Shown here piece after piece: positions 25,931 through 34,690 of a stretch of DNA of 64,000 nt. The DNA is taken from positions 1,021,301-1,085,300 of the forward strand of contig JAICWS010000001.1 of NCBI GenBank assembly GCA_025934695.1, written 5' to 3'. Positions within the stretch are counted from its first letter, which is position 1. Every line of letters begins with the position of its first letter. The notes below the pieces were generated by a model. The model had not been told where the DNA came from. It saw only the letters and a program-made list of their open reading frames with translations, and ran no database searches. Made by a program: the position numbers and the translations under genes. The stretch comes from Alphaproteobacteria bacterium. Its GTDB lineage: Bacteria; Pseudomonadota; Alphaproteobacteria; Micavibrionales; UBA2020.

Positions 25931-27130
25931 TCAAACGGGGTTCGCCGACAAATGCCGCAACCGCAGCGCATGGGTGACCTGCGTGTCCTTTTGGAGGATG
26001 GTGCTGTCCTCGGCCTGCTTGTCGGCTTCGTCGCGCTGACGCTCGGCCCAGGCGGCCTGCGCGTCGCGGATCATATCGACAACGACGGGGTTGACCGGCG
26101 GAGCCTCGCTGCCGGGCTTGGGCTCGGTCGCGGCATATTCATAGGCGCTGTAGCCGCTGGCGTCGCGCAAGGATGGATCGGCGCCCGCGTCCAGCAGCCT
26201 GCGCACGCGGCTTTCCATGCCGCGGCCCGCCGCCCACATCAGCGCGGTCTGCCCTTTCGCGTCCTGCGCGTCGAGCCAGGCGCCTGCGTCGATCAGCGCG
26301 TCGAGCGTTTTTTCGTGCATCTCCCCCACCGCCGCCCACATGAGCGGCGTGCGTCCGCCGTTGTCGGCGAGGTCGGGATCGGCGCCGGCGGCGATCAGTT
26401 TTGCCGCGCTGTCGGCGCCGCGGATGTAATGGCAGGCGATATAGAGCGGCGTCTCGCCTTGCCTGTTGCGCAAATTCAACGCCGCATGCGCATCCACCAG
26501 CAGGCCCACCGACGCCTCGTTCAGCGCCATGACGGCGCAGTGCAGCGCGCAGTTGCCTTCCTTGTCCTGCGTGTCGATCGCGGCGCCTTTTTGCAGCAGC
26601 AGCCGCACGGCCTCGCCCGCGTCGCGATCGCAGCTGGCCGCCCAGATGAGCGGCGTGCGCTCCGTCCCCGGCGGTTTTTCGAGCGCTGCCCCCTTGGCGA
26701 GCAGCGCCGCGATGATGTCGGTATGATTATTCTGCGATGCCGCGTCGAGCGGCGTATATTCCGGCTTGCCGCCGTCATTGGGATCGGCGCCTTTAGCGAG
26801 CAGCGCCTGCGCGATCTCGGTGTCGCCCCAGCCCGCCGCGGTGCAGAGCGGCGTAACGCCATCGGGGTTGCGGCGGCTGACCGCGGCGCCGCAGGCGATG
26901 AATTTCAGCGCCGGCGCTTTCTTGTGCCAGTTGAGGCAGTATTCGAGCGGCGTCTCGCGGTTGCTGTTGATGGGCTGGTTGTAATCCTTGCCGGGCACGA
27001 TAAGCGGCAGCGCCTCGGCCTCGCCCTTCATGACCAGCGCATGGTCGAAGGCGGCCCAGTCAAAAGGCGCGGGCTGTTCCGGCGCGGATGTGCCGCTCTT
27101 CGTTCCAAACAGCTTTTTCAACGAAAACAT
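25931..27130 (-). CDS. Ankyrin-repeat protein, 399 aa
   Basis: About nine ankyrin repeats span residues 55-350 (for example GVTPLCTAAGWGDTEIAQAL, RTPLIWAASCDRDAGEAVRL, GNCALHCAVMALN, GRTPLMWAAVGEMH, GQTALMWAAGRGMESRVRRL). The N-terminus MFSLKKLFGTKSG and the C-terminal block DSTILQKDTQVTHALRLRH mark it as a paralogue of the genes at 24330 and 32220. There is no signal peptide or membrane helix. It is monocistronic from the promoter at 27154-27182 with a short 23-base leader. Confidence 0.9.
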   Translation of the reverse strand: MFSLKKLFGTKSGTSAPEQPAPFDWAAFDHALVMKGEAEALPLIVPGKDYNQPINSNRETPLEYCLNWHKKAPALKFIACGAAVSRRNPDGVTPLCTAAGWGDTEIAQALLAKGADPNDGGKPEYTPLDAASQNNHTDIIAALLAKGAALEKPPGTERTPLIWAASCDRDAGEAVRLLLQKGAAIDTQDKEGNCALHCAVMALNEASVGLLVDAHAALNLRNRQGETPLYIACHYIRGADSAAKLIAAGADPDLADNGGRTPLMWAAVGEMHEKTLDALIDAGAWLDAQDAKGQTALMWAAGRGMESRVRRLLDAGADPSLRDASGYSAYEYAATEPKPGSEAPPVNPVVVDMIRDAQAAWAERQRDEADKQAEDSTILQKDTQVTHALRLRHLSANPV

Positions 27131-27182
27131 GGGGATCCTTTAGCAGATTCAGCACTATAGCGAATATTATGGAATATGTCAA
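27131..27182 (-). promoter_or_regulatory. TTGACATAT promoter, short leader (copy 7)
   Basis: On the minus strand TTGACA is 27182-27177 and TATAGT 27159-27154, with a 17-base spacer. ATG 27130 follows 23 bases after the -10, preceded by AAAGGATCCCC. No leader hairpins. Confidence 0.75.
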
Positions 27183-27224
27183 GACATCGCCCAGTCGTCC
27201 GTCCCCGCGCTCATGAAAACACAC

Positions 27225-27252
27225 TGCAACCCCGGCTTGCGCCGGGGTTGCA
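27225..27252. repeat. Short class 1 palindrome
   Basis: TGCAACCCCGGC and GCCGGGGTTGCA form a perfect 12-bp stem with a TTGC loop. Confidence 0.8.
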
Positions 27253-27336
27253 AGTGGTGAGGTGCGGTGAAAATAGACGCGGGAAAACTCTAGCGTCGCA
27301 TGAGCGTCCCGCGCTTTAAATCCGGATGCGGCTGTG

Positions 27337-28125
27337 TCAGGCCGTGCTGGGCCGCGGGCCTGACTTGGCGGGTGCGGTGGCCGGTGCGGGGTTGTAGTAA
27401 GGCTTGCGGTCGGATCCGTCTTCCCAGTTCATGGTATTGTCCAGGCGCTTGCCCTTGGCCAGATCGACCGTGTACATGACGTTATCAGGATGGCCTGCAT
27501 GGGCGAGCACGGTGCCGAGCGTCGTCCCGCGCGGCACGGTTTGCGAGCCGTCCGGCGCCGTCGTGACGAGGTGGCTTGAAATTTCCTCGCAGTAGGAGAA
27601 GGCGACGATTAACGTTTCAATTGTCCGCTGGGCAGAAAAAGGCACTCCCGCCTCCGCGTTGGCCCTTGCGCCATTCGCGAGAAACCCGTTGATCGTATTG
27701 GCGGCGCCGCCCTTATCCGACTGCGCCGCATACTGGATGCCCGCCGCGGCAAGGTTTTCTTTCAACTTGTCGTTGATCTCTTCGGGACCGGCAAGTACCG
27801 CCTTTCCGCCGTGCGAGATCGCATAGAGGTGCACCGGATCTATTCCTTTGCGTTCAGCCGTGAAAATGCTGAGGCCGAAGCGCGTGTTGTCCGATTGATC
27901 CTTGTCGACCCTCAGCGCTTCCCGCGTCTCCGGGCGCGCATTGACCTCTTTCCAGCATTCGTCGGTCAGCGTCCCGCCGCAATTGAAGCCATCGTCCCAG
28001 AAAAGTTGCGGGCGCTTGTCCGAATCCCAGACCTCCAGGAAAGCGGTTGCCGCCTCCTCGGATGGATTGAGCTGTTTTGCGGCGTTGGCGGCGAAACTTG
28101 CGGCGGGCTTTTTCTTATGCGCCAT
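27337..28125 (-). CDS. Hypothetical protein, 262 aa
   Basis: No family recognised. After a basic N-terminus (MAHKKKPAASFAANAAKQ) comes a globular region with Trp and Cys (FWDDGFNCGGTLTDECWKEV), then HLYAISHGGKAVLAGPEEIND and SYCEEISSHLVTT. The last 25 residues are Pro/Ala-rich. There is no signal peptide. It is probably co-transcribed with the 44-residue gene 47 bases upstream. AAGGGAGTCCGAC precedes ATG 28125. Confidence 0.7.
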   Translation of the reverse strand: MAHKKKPAASFAANAAKQLNPSEEAATAFLEVWDSDKRPQLFWDDGFNCGGTLTDECWKEVNARPETREALRVDKDQSDNTRFGLSIFTAERKGIDPVHLYAISHGGKAVLAGPEEINDKLKENLAAAGIQYAAQSDKGGAANTINGFLANGARANAEAGVPFSAQRTIETLIVAFSYCEEISSHLVTTAPDGSQTVPRGTTLGTVLAHAGHPDNVMYTVDLAKGKRLDNTMNWEDGSDRKPYYNPAPATAPAKSGPRPSTA

Positions 28126-28172
28126 GTCGGACTCCCTTGAAAAATTTATCGAACGTCGAAAATGCTTAAGCG

Positions 28173-28307
28173 TCAGGCCGGAGACTTCCGGATCCTGACC
28201 AGGCGCGGGAGAACAAGATCTTTCTCGAGCGCGATGCCAGGCTCATCCGATTTCCGGACGTCTTTGGGAAAACTCTTTTTCGCGGATTTCTTGTCTTTCT
28301 TCGCCAT
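28173..28307 (-). CDS. Small basic protein, 44 aa
   Basis: A very basic peptide (start MAKKDKKSAKKSFPKDVRKS, end VLPRLVRIRKSPA) has a good ribosome site, CCGGAGGGCCC, before ATG 28307. The alternation of hydrophobic and basic residues at its end loosely resembles the tails of the ankyrin and LRR-like proteins. It is the first gene of a likely two-gene unit. Confidence 0.6.
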   Translation of the reverse strand: MAKKDKKSAKKSFPKDVRKSDEPGIALEKDLVLPRLVRIRKSPA

Positions 28308-28414
28308 GGGCCCTCCGGAATCGGATTGAACAGATATGGCTTTATGATAGGGCAAAGTCTTTAAAGGACGATTAACATAACCCACGGTCGCTGTTTGTTC
28401 CGGAATAAACACAG

Positions 28415-28532
28415 CGCAACCCCCGCGAAAGCCGGGGTCTGGCATCTATCAGTCCGTTTGGCGGCTCCGTCTATAGAACGGCGCTGCCACGATTGCTGAA
28501 ATATTCTAGACCCCGGCTTTCGCCGGGGTTGC
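28415..28532. repeat. Long palindromic repeat, class 1
   Basis: The arms GCAACCCCCGCGAAAGCCGGGG and CCCCGGCTTTCGCCGGGGTTGC enclose a core with GGCGGCTCCGT. The same core type occurs at 30146, 56361 and 58900. Confidence 0.8.
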
Positions 28533-28571
28533 CAGTGGTGAACGGGTGAAAATAGACGCAGCCGCTGCCTG

Positions 28572-29156
28572 TCAGGGCGCAAGCCTGCGGGCGACGGTGA
28601 CGAGGCGCGTGGCGGCGTTCTCCACGTTTTTGGCGACCTTGGGGTCTTTGAGTTTTCCGGCCTCGTTGAAGGCGCTGGTGATCGAGCCGACGGCGACGAC
28701 TTCCGGCAGCACCATGACCTGCAGCGTGTCCAGTAGGTCGTGCAGCTTTTCAAGCCCGCGCAAGCCACCCATGCCGCCCGGCGAGGCCGACATGATCGCC
28801 GCGATCTTGCCCTTGAAGGGTTCGGGCGGCGCCTCGCTGTCGCGGTCCTTGCGCGACAGCCAGTCGATCATGTTCTTCAAAACGCCACTGTAGCTGCCGT
28901 TGTAATCGGGCGAGGCGATCAGGAATCCGTCATGCTCGGCGAAAAGCTTTTGCAGTTTCTTGGCGTTCTCCGGCAGCCCCTGCGCCGCATCGAGATCGCC
29001 GTCGTACAGCGGCAACGGATAATCGGCGAGATCGATGACCGTCACCTCCGCCCCCGCCCCATGCGCCGCCTCGGCCGCTTCTTTCAGCAGCTTTTTATTC
29101 CACGAGTCCTTGCGGGTGCTGCCCGCAAAGGCGAGTATCTTCGGCGTGTTTGACAT
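28572..29156 (-). CDS. NADPH-dependent FMN reductase, 194 aa
   Basis: This is a flavodoxin-like fold protein of the ChrR/YieF-type family. The FMN phosphate loop AGSTRKDSWNKKL is at residues 11-23, the isoalloxazine loop ASPDYNGSYSGVLKNMIDWL near residue 81, and SASPGGMGGLRGLEKL near residue 123. Members reduce quinones, chromate or flavins with NAD(P)H and protect against oxidative stress. The length is typical. It stands alone between a palindromic repeat and the accessory gene at 29251. Confidence 0.92.
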   Translation of the reverse strand: MSNTPKILAFAGSTRKDSWNKKLLKEAAEAAHGAGAEVTVIDLADYPLPLYDGDLDAAQGLPENAKKLQKLFAEHDGFLIASPDYNGSYSGVLKNMIDWLSRKDRDSEAPPEPFKGKIAAIMSASPGGMGGLRGLEKLHDLLDTLQVMVLPEVVAVGSITSAFNEAGKLKDPKVAKNVENAATRLVTVARRLAP

Positions 29157-29250
29157 GGGCGCAGCATAGCCGAGATTTGGGGGCGCACCAAGGGCATGTT
29201 CGTTCTTTCTTTTTCAGTGCCCAAAGCAAAAATCGCACCCTCTCCCGCAC

Positions 29251-29883
29251 TCACGGCGCGAATGCGGGCGGCCCCGGGTCCGGGGACGGCCCGGCCGGAC
29301 CGGGCGCGGGCGCCGCCGCCAGCGCCTTGCGGGCGACTGTCTTGCTGACGGCCTTGTTGAAGGTGTCGCGCACCTCGGGGAACGTGTCATAGATGGAATC
29401 GAACTTCGCCGAGGCCGCGATCTCGGCAGTGCGGCTATTTAGCAACTCCTTCGCGTCTTTCGCGGCTGCGCGGTTCACCTCGTAAACTTTCTTCTGGTGA
29501 TAACCCAGCTCGTCGAAGATGGATTGCTCGACCGCATCCCGCATCCTGCCGGTCACCAGCGTGTAAAAGCCGACCGTCCCGCCGATCACGAGCAGCGGCA
29601 GGCCGATAACGGGCGCGACGGTCGCGGCAAGTATGCCGCCGCCCAGAATGCTGCCGATCATTTCGGGCAGCATGACGCCCATTTCGATGTTGGCGGCGCG
29701 GCTGCGGCATTCATAGCGCAGCCAGTCGTTGTAGCGCCGGGTGCTGTCCTCGATGCGCAGCATGGCGTCGAGCCGCTCGGCGGGGTCGGTCAGCTTTTGC
29801 GCGGTCGCCAGGTCGCCGGCAAAACCGCGCGCGGTGTCTTCGAGTTTTTTTTCATTACGATAGTTTTTGGGAACGAGAAACAT
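29251..29883 (-). CDS. Membrane protein of unknown function, 210 aa
   Basis: A charged N-terminal region (residues 1-65) precedes two adjacent hydrophobic helices (about 66-105, with GSILGGGILAATVAPVIGLP and LLVIGGTVGFYTLV), then a helical region with a likely coiled coil and a Pro/Ala/Gly-rich tail. No family recognised. AACAGGAGCCCGC precedes ATG 29883. It is the only gene after a leader of the shared type (copy 8). A similar layout, a pair of Gly-rich helices and a Pro-rich tail, is seen at 31335. Confidence 0.65.
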   Translation of the reverse strand: MFLVPKNYRNEKKLEDTARGFAGDLATAQKLTDPAERLDAMLRIEDSTRRYNDWLRYECRSRAANIEMGVMLPEMIGSILGGGILAATVAPVIGLPLLVIGGTVGFYTLVTGRMRDAVEQSIFDELGYHQKKVYEVNRAAAKDAKELLNSRTAEIAASAKFDSIYDTFPEVRDTFNKAVSKTVARKALAAAPAPGPAGPSPDPGPPAFAP

Positions 29884-30035
29884 GCGGGCTCCTGTTAGGT
29901 CATGACCCGGCTGTTTTACAGGGGGCGGAGGCGGACAGGCGGGAAACGATGCCGAAGCAAAAGCGCTCTGTCCCTGATTGTATCCCTGCTTGATGGCGTA
30001 AGGATAGCCTACTGAAGTAATATGGATTGCGTCAA
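29884..30035 (-). promoter_or_regulatory. Divergent TTGACGCAA promoter and degenerate leader (copy 8)
   Basis: On the minus strand TTGACG is 30035-30030 and TAGGCT 30011-30006, with an 18-base spacer. The leader keeps CCTTACGC, TCGTTTCCCGCCTGTCCG and TGTAAAACAGCC, related to the blocks of other copies. It is the most diverged member. Confidence 0.5.
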
Positions 30036-30145
30036 CCCGCCGCGTCATAATATTAAAAGTTGCTCTTGTGTTTCAGCGGGTTATGGCGGGTTTCCGATTT
30101 AACGTAACTCTAGCGCCCGTCCGAAGAGCCGCATCAAAAAATGGT

Positions 30146-30262
30146 GCTACCCCGGCAAAAGCCGGGGTCCAGAATATTTCAGCAAGCGTGGCGGCTCCGT
30201 TCCATGAGCGGTGCCGCCAAACATATGGATAGATACTGGACCCCGGCTTTCGCCGGGGTGGC
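30146..30262. repeat. Long palindromic repeat, class 1
   Basis: GCTACCCCGGCAAAAGCCGGGG and CCCCGGCTTTCGCCGGGGTGGC flank a core containing GTGGCGGCTCCGTTC and GGTGCCGCCA. Confidence 0.8.
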
Positions 30263-30328
30263 AAGTTTGTGGTGAAGGAAAATGGATCCAGCGGAAATGA
30301 TAGACGGGGCAATTTTCCGAAAAACGAC

Positions 30329-30547
30329 TTGACATATTATGCCAGCCCGCTATGATCGCGCCCAAGCAGTGGGCATTCCGCCGCCGGGTGTGTTTAAGAG
30401 GTTTCCCGCCCGTCCCCTTCCGCCAACCTGCAAAACCAATTTGAACGCGCTTTGTTCTGATTGGTCTTGCGATGAAACTTCCTGAAAAGTTTCCAGCCAT
30501 CCATTGAACGGCGCCCGCGTCTAAAACTTTTACAATGGAGAAATGCG
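30329..30547 (+). promoter_or_regulatory. TTGACATAT promoter and structured leader (copy 9)
   Basis: TTGACA is 30329-30334 and TATGAT 30351-30356, with a 16-base spacer. The leader opens CCCAAGCAGTGGGCA, as copy 3, and has GTGTTTAAGAGGTTTCCCG. Hairpin 2 (30435-30465) pairs ACCAAT with ATTGGT after CTGCAAA. It drives the genes at 30548 and 30885. Confidence 0.75.
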
Positions 30548-30799
30548 ATGGAAAGCAAATATATTCGTGGTCAATTCGTCAAGGTCGCCGGCTCGGAACA
30601 GGAGCAGGAAGTCACCGGCTTCAAGGCCGCCGCCAATGACGTGCTTTACACCCTGCGCGACAGCGCGGGTGCCGAGACGAAAGACGTCAGCCAGGACAGC
30701 CTGACCGGGCTCAACAAGTTCAACGCCGAAAGCTGGACCGGCGAGCCGTGGAAAATCGCGCTGTTCGACAAGCTGAAGTGCAAGCTCAGCATCGGCTAA
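30548..30799 (+). CDS. Hypothetical small protein, 83 aa
   Basis: No family recognised. The composition suggests a small beta-rich domain (YIRGQFVKVAGSEQEQEVTG, NDVLYTLRDSAG) ending in KLKCKLSIG. TGGAGAAATGCG provides the ribosome site for ATG 30548. It is the first gene of a two-gene unit, 85 bases ahead of the next. Confidence 0.65.
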   Translation: MESKYIRGQFVKVAGSEQEQEVTGFKAAANDVLYTLRDSAGAETKDVSQDSLTGLNKFNAESWTGEPWKIALFDKLKCKLSIG

Positions 30800-30884
30800 A
30801 TCAAAGACACACACTCTCTTTTCCGTCACGGTGTCACAGGGCGCCGTGACGGATCTATTCACACGTCATCAAAGGAAAATTCAT

Positions 30885-31319
30885 ATGGGCCAGAAACCTT
30901 CGGTACCGGTAAGCGCGGGAGACCTCGAAAAACTCAAAACCGTCGAAGACACGCTCAGCCGGAACGTGCTGGCGAGCCAGAGCAACGCCATGACGGTCTT
31001 CCGCAAGAATGCGCGCCTCAGCGACATCTTCAAACTGGTCACGCGCCGCCGGAAATGGCTGTCGAAAGAGGCTAAAAATGCGCCCGCCGACGTGCAGGCG
31101 CAGGCGCTGCTGGCCTATTGCAGCGCGGCGCTGCCGGTCATGAAAAGATCATTCGGCGAAGATGTGCTCGTGAAATCCTTACCGGAGGTGGCGAAAGAAC
31201 AAGGAGTCATCGACCTGTGCCGCAAGCTCGGCGCGGATGGCATCGCCGACCTGTGCGAAAAAGCCCGCCAGACGCCGTCCGCGACGCCTGCCGCGCCGGG
31301 TCCGGGTCCGACAGCGTAA
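30885..31319 (+). CDS. Hypothetical protein, 144 aa
   Basis: No family recognised. Mostly helical, with a Lys/Arg cluster (LVTRRRKWLSKEAKN) in the middle and an Ala/Pro/Gly-rich tail. Two cysteines flank KLGADGIADL near the C-terminus. AAAGGAAAATTCAT precedes ATG 30885. It converges with 31335-31877, with 15 bases between the stops. Confidence 0.65.
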   Translation: MGQKPSVPVSAGDLEKLKTVEDTLSRNVLASQSNAMTVFRKNARLSDIFKLVTRRRKWLSKEAKNAPADVQAQALLAYCSAALPVMKRSFGEDVLVKSLPEVAKEQGVIDLCRKLGADGIADLCEKARQTPSATPAAPGPGPTA

Positions 31320-31334
31320 CCCGAGCCGTTTTTT

Positions 31335-31877
31335 TTAAGGCGTCCCCGACGGTCCTTTCGGCGCAGGCGCGTTTGCGGCGGGCTGCGGCGATGCGCCCTG
31401 TTTTGCCTGGGCGGACGAAAAGCGCACGCCCAGCTTGGCGGCTTCGAGTTTCCACGCGTCGAACTCGGCTTGCCAGGCGGGCGAGATTGCGGGCCACGCG
31501 GCGGACGCAGCTTGGGCGGCGGGCGGCTGCTTGTCATTCTTCTTCCCGGTCAGGAAACAATAAGCATCGTGAATCGCGTTCCGCGCGCCGCCGGCAAGAT
31601 TGGTAACTGCTTTCATCGCTTCTCCCGCAACAAAAAGGGCCGGCATACCGAACAGGCCGATCGCGGCGCCCGCGCCGATACCCCAGAGCGGAGCCGCCGC
31701 GAGACCCGCGAGCGTCGTCGCGCACAGGGCCACACCGGCACCGACGACAAGACCGATGACGCCGCCCGCGATCAGGCCCAGCGGCATCGCCATCGCCATG
31801 ACCTGCATGGCGGCTCTGACGTCGCCGCTTTCGAATACGGGTTTTTTCTCGTAGCGTTTATATGGTGACGAAAACAT
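31335..31877 (-). CDS. Membrane protein with glycine-rich helices, 180 aa
   Basis: Residues 25-110 hold three hydrophobic, Gly/Ala-rich helices (GLIAGGVIGLVVGAGVAL, LAGLAAAPLWGIGAGAAIGL, GMPALFVAGEAMKAV). The C-terminal third is Ala/Pro-rich with a WQAEFDAWKLEAAKLG helix. No family recognised; such Gly-zipper hairpins are found in some membrane-inserting proteins. GGGGAGATCAGGA precedes ATG 31877. It is monocistronic from copy 10 of the shared promoter. Confidence 0.65.
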   Translation of the reverse strand: MFSSPYKRYEKKPVFESGDVRAAMQVMAMAMPLGLIAGGVIGLVVGAGVALCATTLAGLAAAPLWGIGAGAAIGLFGMPALFVAGEAMKAVTNLAGGARNAIHDAYCFLTGKKNDKQPPAAQAASAAWPAISPAWQAEFDAWKLEAAKLGVRFSSAQAKQGASPQPAANAPAPKGPSGTP

Positions 31878-32098
31878 TCCTGATCTCCCCTGTCACGGTT
31901 GGATGTCCGGATGTTCGCCTTTGGAAGAGGATCACAGCCTGGACACCTGTCTCCTGCCCCAATGGCGGCGACATATGTTCGGCTGTTTTTGCGGGAAGCA
32001 CATGATAACCGGCGGTCGCGAAACAAGCGGAAAATCGACTGGCCGTGGTTGTGCCTTGCGTGAGTACGACATTACATGGATTCTATGTATTATGTCAA
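31878..32098 (-). promoter_or_regulatory. TTGACATAA promoter and structured leader (copy 10)
   Basis: On the minus strand TTGACA is 32098-32093 and TAATGT 32074-32069, with an 18-base spacer. The leader has CACGCAAGGCACAACCACGGC, GTCGATTTTCCGCTTGTTTC and GCGACCGCCGGTT. In hairpin 1 GTCG and GGC pair with CGAC and GCC. CGCAAAAACAGCC follows. Confidence 0.75.
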
Positions 32099-32126
32099 AT
32101 GAAATCCTTCGCGTATTCTCTATAAG

Positions 32127-32148
32127 GAGGTCAAACCCTCCGTTGCGA
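32127..32148 (-). terminator. Weak terminator after the ankyrin gene
   Basis: On the minus strand GGAGG and CCTCC pair around GTTTGA, followed by TTAT. It lies between the ankyrin gene at 32220 and promoter copy 10. Confidence 0.35.
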
Positions 32149-32219
32149 TGCCACGCGCTCTTCGTGAATTAACGCTTGAAAATAAAAGACTTAACGGAAT
32201 TTACCGACCATCAGCGTCT

Positions 32220-33401
32220 TCACGCCAGCGGCTTCATCGCTCCGCGCAGCCGCAGCGCCCGGCCCACCCGCACGTCGGCCTGCAGGACCGTGCTTGCGTC
32301 CGCCTCCGCGCTCAACCGCACATTCCTTTTCGCAGCCCAGCCGGCTTCGGCTTCCGTCAGCATCTGCGCGAGGGCGGGATTCTTTTTGAGATCGTTGGCG
32401 TGGCGGGCACGGGCACGGTCGCAGGCCGTCTTGCCTTCTTCGTCGCGCAAGGTCGGGTCGGCGCCAAAGTCGAGCAGTTTGCGCGCAACCGCAACGGTCC
32501 CCAGGCGCGCGGCCCAGATCAGCGCCGTCCGCCCATCGGCGTCCTGTGCGTCGAGCAGCGCCTTCTTTGCCACCAGCGCGTCAATATTGGCGTCGCCGCC
32601 CCGCGCCGCCGCCAGCATGAGGGGCATGATGCCAGTGTTGTCCGCGGCATTCGGGTCGGCGCCGGCATCCAGCAGGGCCCCGATGACCGGCGTGTCGCTC
32701 CGCGCGACGTTGCAGGCGATGAAGAGCGCCGTCTGGCCGCGCCCGTCGCGCAGGCCGAGATCCGCGCCGCCGGCGATCATCGCCTCGACGGCCTTTTCAC
32801 GCAAGCCCTTTGCGGCGTTCATCAGCGCGGTTTCGCCGTGCTTGTTCGGGACGTCGGGATCGGCGCCTTTTTGCAGCAGCAGTCTCACCAGGGCGCCGTC
32901 ATCGTCCGCGGCCGTGGCGCTGGTCAGCGGCGAGCCTTCGCTATCCGGCTTCCCGTCGAGCGCTGCGCCCTTCTCGACCAGGACGTCGATGATCTCCCTC
33001 TGGTTATTGAGCACGGCCGTGCGCAGCGGCGTGAAATCATTCGGGCCGCCGTCGTCGGGGTCGGCACCCTTGTCGATCAGCGCGCGCACGAAACCGGCGT
33101 AGCCGCGCGTTACCGCTTCGCACAGCAGCGCCCGCCCGCGGTCGTCCCGGGTGAAAGACGCGCCGCAGTCGAGCAGTTTCTGCGCCGCCGCGGGATTTCC
33201 CATGAGCAGGCAGTATTCTATCGGCTTCATGCCGAAACGGGGGTTGGGCTGCTCGTAATCGCGGCCGGGCTCGATCAGCGCCAGCGCGGCGTGACTGTCT
33301 TTGGCGTTCAGGCAGCGCTCGAACCGGCGCCAGTTGAAAGGCTTGAGCGGCGCGGGATCCTTCCCGCTGGCCATCCCGAATATTTTTTTCAGTGACAGCA
33401 C
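32220..33401 (-). CDS. Ankyrin-repeat protein, 393 aa
   Basis: About nine ankyrin repeats occupy residues 55-340 (FTPLRTAVLNNQREIIDVLV, GSPLTSATAADDDGALVRLL, GETALMNAAKGLREKAVEAM, GQTALFIACNVAR, GIMPLMLAAARGGDANIDAL, GRTALIWAARLGTVAVARKL). The N-terminus MLSLKKIFGMASG and the C-terminal block ASTVLQADVRVGRALRLRG match the ankyrin paralogues at 24330 and 25931. Start GTG 33401 has AAGGGGAAG upstream. It lies 16 bases after the zincin gene and forms an operon with it. Confidence 0.9.
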   Translation of the reverse strand: MLSLKKIFGMASGKDPAPLKPFNWRRFERCLNAKDSHAALALIEPGRDYEQPNPRFGMKPIEYCLLMGNPAAAQKLLDCGASFTRDDRGRALLCEAVTRGYAGFVRALIDKGADPDDGGPNDFTPLRTAVLNNQREIIDVLVEKGAALDGKPDSEGSPLTSATAADDDGALVRLLLQKGADPDVPNKHGETALMNAAKGLREKAVEAMIAGGADLGLRDGRGQTALFIACNVARSDTPVIGALLDAGADPNAADNTGIMPLMLAAARGGDANIDALVAKKALLDAQDADGRTALIWAARLGTVAVARKLLDFGADPTLRDEEGKTACDRARARHANDLKKNPALAQMLTEAEAGWAAKRNVRLSAEADASTVLQADVRVGRALRLRGAMKPLA

Positions 33402-33417
33402 GGTCGCTTCCCCTTTG

Positions 33418-34479
33418 TCAGACGGCGGCAGGTTTCGCTTTCGGCTTCGCGGGCGCGGCCGCGACTTTCACGGGTGCGGGCGAAGATGGATGCGGCATGG
33501 CGTTTTCATACAATTGCGCCCGGCGCAGCCCTAAGGGAGAGAGCCCCTGCTGCGTCAGATCGAAATTGCAGATCTTCTGCTTGTCGGGATCGTCGCAGTC
33601 GGCGCGCTTGCCTGCGGCGCGCTGCGCGTCGCTGAGCGCGCGCTCGGCATCGCGCAGGACGAGGGAAATCTGGAGCCCGTCGGCTTCCTTGTTGGCGGCC
33701 TGCATCTGCGCCGCCGTCGGAATGGGCCGGTGATTGAAAACCGCGTCGAGGTAAAGCACGTCGTCATGGTCCGTGTCGCCGGGCGAACGGGCTTTGGCGT
33801 TGATGAAAAGCTGCGCGAGGCCCGGCATTTTCCGCGCGGCGGAAAGCACTTCGATCGACGCCGCATCCGCATCGGCCTCGGCCATCAGCCCCGTGAATTT
33901 CGCATTCGCGTCGCTGCAGTGGCGTATTTCGTGCAGCAGTGCCTGCTGTATATTCTGCGCCTGCTTGTGGGCGTAGTTGGCGGTATGCAGGTAGATGCCG
34001 CAGGAATAGCCGTGCGGCCCCTGGATGCGGTGCGTATAAGCGCCGATGTTGGGGTTGTGCAGACGGTAGCGCCAGTTGCCCCAGGCGCCCTGCACGCCCG
34101 TGTCGAACAGCGCATGCGCCGTCCCCGGCAGCGTGTCGGTGCGCACATAGATGCGCTTGCCGGGCGCCAGCTCCTGCACGAGCTTCGGGTCGAGGCCCTC
34201 TTTCGCCACCATCTGTTCGGCGGTCGGAAACGCCGCCTCGCCGATCTTCGGCCAGGCCTGCGCGGCGAACGACGACGTGCTGCCATAGGCCTGCCCCACG
34301 GCGGCGGTCAGCGCGGCAAAAAGGACGAGTTTCTTGAGCCTGAAGTGGCGCACCGCGCGGCCCCAGCGCGCGTGCCGCTCCTTGCGCCGCGCTTTCGCCT
34401 CGATGGCGTTCGCTTCCTCGGCTTCATCGCGCGCGGGTTGGTGTTTTTTCGAAATGGTATCGGATTCTGCTTCATTCAT
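33418..34479 (-). CDS. Membrane-anchored zincin-like metalloprotease, 353 aa
   Basis: A cytoplasmic charged region (residues 1-48) and a membrane helix (about 50-66) precede a likely periplasmic domain. HEIRH (183-187) matches HEXXH and MAEADAD (E201) may give the third zinc ligand. Shared blocks with 12244-13251 include LAPGKRIYVRTD, LLHEIRHC and AVFNHRPIP. The Pro/Ala/Lys-rich C-terminus is variable. ATG 34479 is preceded by GGAGG, part of which is covered by a leader hairpin (34483-34513). An ankyrin gene follows in the same operon. Confidence 0.72.
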   Translation of the reverse strand: MNEAESDTISKKHQPARDEAEEANAIEAKARRKERHARWGRAVRHFRLKKLVLFAALTAAVGQAYGSTSSFAAQAWPKIGEAAFPTAEQMVAKEGLDPKLVQELAPGKRIYVRTDTLPGTAHALFDTGVQGAWGNWRYRLHNPNIGAYTHRIQGPHGYSCGIYLHTANYAHKQAQNIQQALLHEIRHCSDANAKFTGLMAEADADAASIEVLSAARKMPGLAQLFINAKARSPGDTDHDDVLYLDAVFNHRPIPTAAQMQAANKEADGLQISLVLRDAERALSDAQRAAGKRADCDDPDKQKICNFDLTQQGLSPLGLRRAQLYENAMPHPSSPAPVKVAAAPAKPKAKPAAV

Positions 34480-34626
34480 TGCAAGCAACCTCCATTGGCG
34501 TTGGCGGTTGCTTTCCCAGGCTTGCGTATCAGGCCAGAAGTCGGAGTGAAGCGTAACGAAAAACGCCGGGCCGCAAAGGTGCATCCTGTACCCGGATTTT
34601 ATAACCCATTCCGCGCACTATGTCAA
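34480..34626 (-). promoter_or_regulatory. TTGACATAG promoter and leader hairpin (copy 11)
   Basis: On the minus strand TTGACA is 34626-34621 and TATAAA 34603-34598, with a 17-base spacer. A leader hairpin (34513-34483) pairs AAGCAACC with GGTTGCTT; its 3' arm overlaps the GGAGG ribosome site (34493-34489) of the zincin gene. It is divergent from copy 12, with 64 bases between the -35 boxes. Confidence 0.7.
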
Positions 34627-34690
34627 ATGCGTTTCTTCTACAATCCTGACTTTATTGGATAAAGCCAGATTCGTTTGGCGTGGAAAATGT

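Noticed and set aside
25898-27160. 420-codon open frame on the plus strand
   Set aside because: Antisense shadow of the ankyrin gene at 25931-27130; Arg/Gly/Ala-rich with no recognisable pattern.
32148-33395. 415-codon open frame on the plus strand
   Set aside because: Antisense to the ankyrin gene at 32220-33401, which has clear repeats and a proper start.
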